Below, one piece after another: positions 6,644-10,885 of a DNA stretch of 10,885 nt. The translations under genes were made by a program, and so were the position numbers. The notes beneath the pieces are model-generated. The model was not told where the DNA came from. It saw only the letters and a program-made list of their open reading frames with translations, and ran no database searches. The DNA lies in the NCBI GenBank assembly GCA_026397695.1, contig JAPLUJ010000494.1:1-10885 (forward strand), given 5' to 3'. Source of the stretch: Verrucomicrobiota bacterium (lineage in GTDB: Bacteria; Verrucomicrobiota; Verrucomicrobiia; Verrucomicrobiales; Akkermansiaceae). Position 1 is the stretch's first letter. Each line of letters starts with the position of its first letter.

Positions 6644-7783
6644 ATGAAGAATTCCCACTTGATGATTTCCGCGCTGGTCATTGGTTTGGCTTCCTGTCAA
6701 AAAAATTCCAGCATGAGCAACATATCCGCAGATAAGCAGGAGGTCTTCGGTAAAATGCCGGACGGCCGTGAGGTGAAAATATTCACTCTGACCAACAAGA
6801 ACGGCCTGAAAGCCCGGGTCACCGAGTACGGAGCCATTCTAGTTTCGATGGAAACCCCCGACAAATCGGGGAAATTGGCCGACATCACCCACGGTTATGA
6901 CACCCTGGCCGGGTGGTTGACCAACACCTCCTACTTCGGGTCCACGGTGGGGCGTTTTGGCAACCGCATCAAGGACGGCAAATTCACACTCGATGGGAAA
7001 ACCTACACGCTGGCCAAAAACGACAAGCCCGGCGGCATTCCGTGTGCCCTTCACGGCGGCCTGAAAGGGTTCGACAAGGTGTTGTGGTCCGGCAAACCGA
7101 CCGCCACTAACGGCGTGGAATTCACCTATGTCGCGAAAGACAGCGAGGAGGGTTACCCCGGAAAGCTGACCGTCAAGGTCACCTACACCCTCACCGAGGC
7201 GAATGAATTGAAATGGGAGGCCAGTGCCACCACCGACGCCCCGACCGTCCTCAACATCGTGCATCACAGTTATTGGAATCTATCGGGCGATCCCACCACG
7301 TCCATCAACGACCATGAGTTGATGCTCGCCGCGCCGAACTTCCTGCCGACCGATGCCGGCCTCATTCCCACGGGGGTGATCGCACCGGTGGCTGACACGC
7401 CGATGGATTTCACCAAGCCCAAGGTGATCGGCGAACGGGTGGGCGCGGATTTCGAGGCGCTCAAACTGGGTGGCGGCTATGACCATTGCTGGGTGCTTGA
7501 AAAGGGCGAAGGCGTGCGCCTTGCCGCCCGCTTGAAGGATCCGAAGTCGGGCCGCGTGATGGAGATTTCCACCGACCAGCCGGCCATCCAGTTCTACGGC
7601 GGCAATTTCCTCGATGGCAAGACCGCCGGCAAGAAAGGTGTCAAATACGCCCACCGCACCGCGCTCTGCCTGGAAACCGCAGGGTTCCCGGATTCCCCCA
7701 ACCAACCCACGTTCCCATCCCCCGTGCTGCGTCCCGGACAGACCTACAAACACGTGATGATCCACAAGTGCTCCGCAGAGTGA
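6644..7783 (+). CDS. galM: Lipoprotein aldose 1-epimerase (galactose mutarotase)
   Basis: GalM interconverts the alpha and beta anomers of galactose, glucose and similar aldoses. From the ATG at 6644 the protein has 379 residues and starts with a lipoprotein signal peptide, MKNSHLMISALVIGLASC, with the lipid-bearing Cys18. An upstream in-frame ATG at 6545 would bury this signal, which is why 6644 was chosen. Catalytic features are H208 in NIVHHSYWNL (acid) and E344 in CLETAGFPDSPN (base). Substrate-site elements are VGRFGNRI (102-109), LHGG (136-139) and GGYDHCW (277-283). Family assignment is firm. The export signal puts the enzyme outside the cytoplasm, next to the sodium/sugar symporter encoded 107 nt downstream, so it probably equilibrates anomers before uptake. 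No Shine-Dalgarno sequence is visible. Confidence 0.94.
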   Translation: MKNSHLMISALVIGLASCQKNSSMSNISADKQEVFGKMPDGREVKIFTLTNKNGLKARVTEYGAILVSMETPDKSGKLADITHGYDTLAGWLTNTSYFGSTVGRFGNRIKDGKFTLDGKTYTLAKNDKPGGIPCALHGGLKGFDKVLWSGKPTATNGVEFTYVAKDSEEGYPGKLTVKVTYTLTEANELKWEASATTDAPTVLNIVHHSYWNLSGDPTTSINDHELMLAAPNFLPTDAGLIPTGVIAPVADTPMDFTKPKVIGERVGADFEALKLGGGYDHCWVLEKGEGVRLAARLKDPKSGRVMEISTDQPAIQFYGGNFLDGKTAGKKGVKYAHRTALCLETAGFPDSPNQPTFPSPVLRPGQTYKHVMIHKCSAE

Positions 7784-7797
7784 TCCGTGCCGCCATG

Positions 7798-7840
7798 CAA
7801 CGGGTGGGATCCATGACGGTCCCACTGGTCCCGCCCGTTG
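7798..7840 (+). other. Intercistronic hairpin with a competing alternative fold
   Basis: CAACGGGTGGGA (7798-7809) pairs over 12 bp, with one G-U wobble in RNA, with TCCCGCCCGTTG (7829-7840). A second helix, GTGGGA (7804-7809) with TCCCAC (7820-7825), uses the same left arm, so the two folds exclude each other. The element lies between galM and the symporter gene. No T-run follows, so a simple intrinsic terminator is unlikely; an attenuator, processing site or mRNA stabiliser is possible. Confidence 0.45.
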
Positions 7841-7890
7841 GCGATTCCTGTTAGGTGATATGCGAAACTCAAGCCATTAGACCAATTGCC

Positions 7891-9861
7891 ATGGAAGAAT
7901 TCAAACTTGCTGGAATCGATTACGCCATCCTGCTGATTTACGTCGGTTTCGTTCTGGGAATCGGCTTCGCGCTCAAGCGCTACATGAAAACCTCGGCGGA
8001 CTTCCTGACGTCCGGCCGTTCGATTCCCGCATGGGTCACCGGACTCGCCTTCCTCTCCGCCAACCTCGGCGCGCTCGAGTTGGTGGGCATGACCGCCAGC
8101 GGTGCTAAATACGGCATTGCTACCTGCCACTTCTACTGGGTGGGCGCGATTCCCGCGATGGTCTTCCTGGCGGTTTTCATGATGCCGTTCTATTACGGTT
8201 CCAAAGCCCGCTCGGTGCCGGAGTATCTCAAGATGCGCTTCGACGAGCGCACCCGCTGCCTGAACTCGATTTCGTTTGCGGTCATGACGGTGTTCGCCTC
8301 GGCCATCTCGATGAACGCGCTGTCCAAGCTGCTCACCAACTTGATGCCCTTGAACGTGAATTTCACCGTTCCGGTCATCGGCATCGCCATCGGCAGCTAC
8401 GATGTCTACCTGTGGATCTGTTCGATCATCGTGCTCGCCTACGTGCTCAAGGGCGGACTGACCTCCGCCATTTACACCGAGGTGCTCCAGTTCTTCATGA
8501 TCGTGCTGGGCTTCGCCCCGATCGTCTATCTGGGATTGGCGGACGTCGGTGGCTGGGATGCCTTGAAAGGTCTGTTAGGAAACGTCGCCCAGAACCCTGC
8601 CGCCCTCGAGTTGAATACCAACACCTTCCAACCGGACGCCTGGACCAGCGCGTGGAAACCGCTGATCGCGGGACCGGAGCAGAACCCGATGGGCGTGGAC
8701 CTGTTCGCCATGCTCTTCGGTCTCGGATTCGTGCTGTCCTTCGGTTACTGGTGCACCAACTTCCTGGTCGTCCAACGGGCGATGGCCGCCAAGAACATGA
8801 GCGCCGCCCGCCGCACCCCGCTCATCGCCGCACTGCCGAAAATGATCTTCCCGGTCCTCGTCATCCTGCCCGGCATGATCGCCGCCGGCCTCGCCCTCAC
8901 CGCCAAGGACGGTTACCGACTGCCGCCCAAACCCTTGGCCGGCGCCGAATTCGCCAAAGCGCTTCCAGCCATCAAAGCGGCGGTCTCGATGGACCCCAAG
9001 GCCGCCTTTGACAGCGTGAGCCAGGCCACCGGGGCGAAGATGAGCCCGGACAAGGTGGCTGCTTTGATCAAGGCGGCCCCCACTCTGGATGAACCGTCCA
9101 TGAGGAACCAACTCCAGAAGGCGGTGATCGAGAACGACTATGACGGCGTGATCCTCTCGCTGGTGAAAAAATACTGCCCGCCTGGTCTGTTAGGACTGGC
9201 GCTCACCGGCCTGCTGGCCTCGTTCATGTCCGGTATGGCGGGCAACGTCACCGCCTTCAACACGGTCTGGACCTACGACCTCTATCAGGCATACATCGCC
9301 AAAAACAAGAGCGACGCCCATTACATGTGGATGGGCCGCGCGATCACCGTGGTCGGCATCCTGCTCAGCATTCTCTTCGCCTATCTGGTGAGCCGCTGGT
9401 CGAATGCCATGGACATCATCCAACTGGTGTTCGGCTTCGTCAACGCGCCGTTGTTCGCCACCTTCCTGTTAGGCATGTTCTGGAAACGCACCACCAGCCA
9501 TGGCGCGTTCTACGGCCTGCTCGGCGGCATCGGCACCTCCGCCCTGTTCCACTCGCTCACCTTGGCCAAGGGCAACGTGCCCGGCGTCAAGGGGGGCTAC
9601 CTCGGCGTGCTGCAAACCTATCCGAGCGACATGGCCCAGAACTTTTGGCTCGCCAGCTTCGCGTTCATCGCCTGCTTCACCATCACGCTGGCGGTCTCGT
9701 TGGCCACCGCCCGCACCAAGACCGACGAGGAGCTCACCGGACTGGTGTATTCGCTCACCCCGAAAATCGTCGATCAGGAAGTTTCATGGTGGCTCCGGCC
9801 TTCGGTCATCGGCACCCTCCTGCTGCTAGGCTGCGTGATCCTCAACGTGGTCTTCTGGTAA
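7891..9861 (+). CDS. Sodium:solute symporter (SSS family, SGLT-like)
   Basis: This integral membrane protein imports a solute with sodium and has the LeuT-type fold. From the ATG at 7891 it has 656 residues and about 13-14 membrane segments. Family features include IDYAILLIYVGFVLGIG (first helix), DFLTSGRSIPAWVTGLAFLSANLGALELVGM (39-67), KGGLTSAIYTEVLQFFMIVLG (187-207, the SGLT-type GGLTxxIYTxxLQ), and LLASFMSGMAGNVTAFNTVWTYDLY (441-465). The upstream ATG at 7855 adds 12 residues without a signal or ribosome site, so I prefer 7891. Residues about 338-415 form an extra hydrophilic, helix-rich insertion. Proximity to galM suggests an aldose substrate such as galactose or glucose; this is inference. 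Three Leu-Leu-Gly sites use CTG-TTA-GGN, the only TTA codons I found in the gene. Confidence 0.92.
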   Translation: MEEFKLAGIDYAILLIYVGFVLGIGFALKRYMKTSADFLTSGRSIPAWVTGLAFLSANLGALELVGMTASGAKYGIATCHFYWVGAIPAMVFLAVFMMPFYYGSKARSVPEYLKMRFDERTRCLNSISFAVMTVFASAISMNALSKLLTNLMPLNVNFTVPVIGIAIGSYDVYLWICSIIVLAYVLKGGLTSAIYTEVLQFFMIVLGFAPIVYLGLADVGGWDALKGLLGNVAQNPAALELNTNTFQPDAWTSAWKPLIAGPEQNPMGVDLFAMLFGLGFVLSFGYWCTNFLVVQRAMAAKNMSAARRTPLIAALPKMIFPVLVILPGMIAAGLALTAKDGYRLPPKPLAGAEFAKALPAIKAAVSMDPKAAFDSVSQATGAKMSPDKVAALIKAAPTLDEPSMRNQLQKAVIENDYDGVILSLVKKYCPPGLLGLALTGLLASFMSGMAGNVTAFNTVWTYDLYQAYIAKNKSDAHYMWMGRAITVVGILLSILFAYLVSRWSNAMDIIQLVFGFVNAPLFATFLLGMFWKRTTSHGAFYGLLGGIGTSALFHSLTLAKGNVPGVKGGYLGVLQTYPSDMAQNFWLASFAFIACFTITLAVSLATARTKTDEELTGLVYSLTPKIVDQEVSWWLRPSVIGTLLLLGCVILNVVFW

Positions 9862-9888
9862 TATCATCACATCTAACCATCCACCATC

Positions 9889-10104
9889 ATGGGACTCGAC
9901 CTGCGCCTTCCTATCGGAATTTATTTCACCATCCTCGGATTGCTGCTCGGTGCCTACGGCATCCTCACCAGCTCCAACACCGCAATGTACCAGCGCTCGC
10001 TGGGCATGAACATCAACCTGGCCTGGGGCGCCGTGCTGCTGGTCTTCGGCCTGGCGATGCTCATCCCCGCACTCATCGACCGGAAAAACAACGCCGGAAA
10101 ATAA
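9889..10104 (+). CDS. Small two-helix membrane protein, possible symporter partner
   Basis: This 71-residue protein has two hydrophobic segments, at about residues 8-27 (IGIYFTILGLLLGAYGIL) and 43-63 (NLAWGAVLLVFGLAMLIPALI). They are joined by a short polar loop, SSNTAMYQRSLGMN, and followed by a basic tail, DRKNNAGK. The positive tail suggests that both ends are cytoplasmic. I do not recognise a named family. The ATG lies 27 nt after the symporter stop and codon use is like that of its neighbours, so it is probably translated from the same message. Small hydrophobic proteins encoded right after SSS transporters are known elsewhere as symporter accessory proteins; whether this belongs with them is inference. 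Confidence 0.7.
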   Translation: MGLDLRLPIGIYFTILGLLLGAYGILTSSNTAMYQRSLGMNINLAWGAVLLVFGLAMLIPALIDRKNNAGK

Positions 10105-10157
10105 GCCCGGGCACATGTTGACCGGCACGCTATCCCTCCTAATCCCCCCCCAACCAC

Positions 10158-10361
10158 ATGCCTCGCAAAATCCGGGAACTCATTTCAGATCTTTGCAAAG
10201 CCAGCTTCACCTTGGATCGTCAGAAAGGATCTCACCGTCAGTTCAAGCACCCCTCATTTCCAAGACTTATCACCGTGAGTGGCGCGGAAGGTGATGACGT
10301 CAAGACGTATCAGGAACGCCAAGTCGCGAAAGCCATTGCCGAATCGAAGACCTTGGACTAA
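10158..10361 (+). CDS. hicA: HicA-family mRNA interferase toxin
   Basis: This 67-residue protein has the dsRBD-like HicA fold. The signature KGSHRQFKHP contains the catalytic histidine (H26), followed by the VSGAEGDDVKTYQERQVAKAI block typical of the family. HicA toxins cleave mRNA in the cytoplasm until bound by HicB. The order toxin first, antitoxin second, 21 nt apart, is standard for hicAB. A weak -35-like TTGACC lies at 10118-10123 with a poor -10 candidate near 10140, so the pair may have its own promoter in the 53-bp gap after the small membrane protein. No clear Shine-Dalgarno sequence precedes the ATG. Length and motifs indicate an intact gene. Confidence 0.9.
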   Translation: MPRKIRELISDLCKASFTLDRQKGSHRQFKHPSFPRLITVSGAEGDDVKTYQERQVAKAIAESKTLD

Positions 10362-10382
10362 ACTTCCCCCTAGGAAACCGCC

Positions 10383-10622
10383 ATGAAGCCCGAAGACCGC
10401 TACCATCGCTTTGTCCGCTGGTCCGATGAGGATCGGTGTTACATCGGCTATTGCCCGGACCTCTACTTCGGAGGCGTCTGCCACGGCGAACGCGAAGAGG
10501 AAACCTACGCCGAACTTTGCATCATCGTCCGTGACGAAATCGCCCACCGCCTCGCCAAAGGCGAATCCCTCCCGAATCCCGCCGTCCGCGCCACTCGCGA
10601 TCTGGATTTCGCCGCCGCTTGA
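10383..10622 (+). CDS. hicB: HicB-family antitoxin, short form
   Basis: This 79-residue protein matches the partial RNase-H-like HicB domain that masks HicA: YHRFVRWSDEDRCYIGYCPDLYFGGVCHGEREEETYAELCIIVRDEIAHRLAKGESLPNP. It ends about 16 residues later with no recognisable ribbon-helix-helix or helix-turn-helix, the DNA-binding module that many HicB proteins use to repress their own operon. So it may neutralise HicA without autoregulation, or depend on another regulator. AGGA at 10372-10375, 7 nt before the ATG, is one of the few Shine-Dalgarno-like sites in the window, and would favour good antitoxin translation. Confidence 0.88.
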   Translation: MKPEDRYHRFVRWSDEDRCYIGYCPDLYFGGVCHGEREEETYAELCIIVRDEIAHRLAKGESLPNPAVRATRDLDFAAA

Positions 10623-10885
10623 ACCAGCACATCACTGAATGCGCGTTCGCAAGCTACCCCGATCAGGCAAGCATCAGTCAAGTTGTCGGTCAGGCCGTGG
10701 CAACTATTGGAGACTCAAATAATCAACAAACCGCTGTCGGATCGGTGGCTTGTCAGTCAGACGGACCGCGGCTAACATGCGGGTCGTGCAACGAACCTGA
10801 CCGGCGGGTGCGCCGCGGCGGGGCATGGGATAGCTTGCCACTCTGGCCGCGTGGGCGTCGTTGCGCAACCGGAACACCCCGCAAA
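10623..10885. other. Gene-free right edge with nested inverted repeats
   Basis: No coding frame with family resemblance is seen in the last 263 bp. Two 8-bp inverted repeats are nested: GCAAGCTA (10649-10656) with TAGCTTGC (10831-10838), and inside it CGGTCAGG (10687-10694) with CCTGACCG (10796-10803). A GTTAG word occurs reversed at 10772-10776. The base composition shifts from AT-rich around 10715-10735 to strongly GC-rich after 10790. No tRNA or insertion-sequence end is recognised, and the stretch may continue beyond the window. Confidence 0.35.

Noticed and set aside
9327..10121. 264-codon plus-strand frame
   Set aside because: Out-of-frame shadow of the symporter and small membrane protein genes, rich in His/Arg/Pro.
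10770..10885. Possible integron attC site (CTAAC core followed by GC-rich foldable DNA after a toxin-antitoxin pair)
   Set aside because: No matching GTTRRRY core with complementary arms is present before the window ends, and no attC precedes hicA; the CTAAC word is common all over the window.
1..10885. CRISPR arrays, tRNA/rRNA genes, insertion sequences or prophage genes
   Set aside because: No regularly spaced repeats, cloverleaf-like segments, transposase or phage protein motifs were found on either strand.

Overview
The window is GC-rich chromosomal DNA (about 60% by eye). Most genes lack a clear Shine-Dalgarno sequence. The gene content is mostly housekeeping and metabolic: a eukaryotic-type HisA, DapF, a lipoprotein MsrA, a KH-R3H protein, and a sodium/sugar symporter with a lipoprotein mutarotase. 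This mix suggests a Gram-negative bacterium, most likely Verrucomicrobia (Akkermansia/Luteolibacter/Haloferula-like). That placement is inferred from the look of the proteins; there is no marker RNA in the window.

Layout. Positions 1-250 carry no gene but contain a strong stem-loop. On the minus strand, msrA (2497-1874), dapF (1846-1025) and hisA (1021-251) form one tightly spaced unit, with a good sigma70-like promoter just upstream of msrA. Next on the minus strand is a metallo-beta-lactamase-fold gene (3410-2548) that is broken by an out-of-frame deletion directly after its HxHxDH motif. Upstream of that is a second minus-strand unit read from 6444: KH-R3H RNA-binding protein, DoxX membrane protein, hotdog acyl-CoA thioesterase, and a FAD-dependent dehydrogenase of unknown substrate. 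Its first three genes overlap or nearly touch.

The 199-bp gap at 6445-6643 is a divergent control region. To its right, plus-strand genes encode a lipid-anchored aldose 1-epimerase (galM), an SSS-family sodium/solute symporter, and a 71-residue protein with two membrane segments. They read as a sugar-uptake unit: the mutarotase interconverts anomers outside the cytoplasm, the symporter imports the sugar, and the small protein may be an accessory subunit. The galM-symporter gap can fold into two mutually exclusive hairpins. A HicA/HicB toxin-antitoxin pair follows, then 263 bp without a recognisable gene.

No complete new defence or mobile system is visible. The most unusual signal is at the DNA level. 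The word GTTAG occurs 23 times, ten of them as CTGTTAG, on both strands, in several codon phases and in gaps. Almost every TTAG in the window is preceded by G. No annotated feature explains this.
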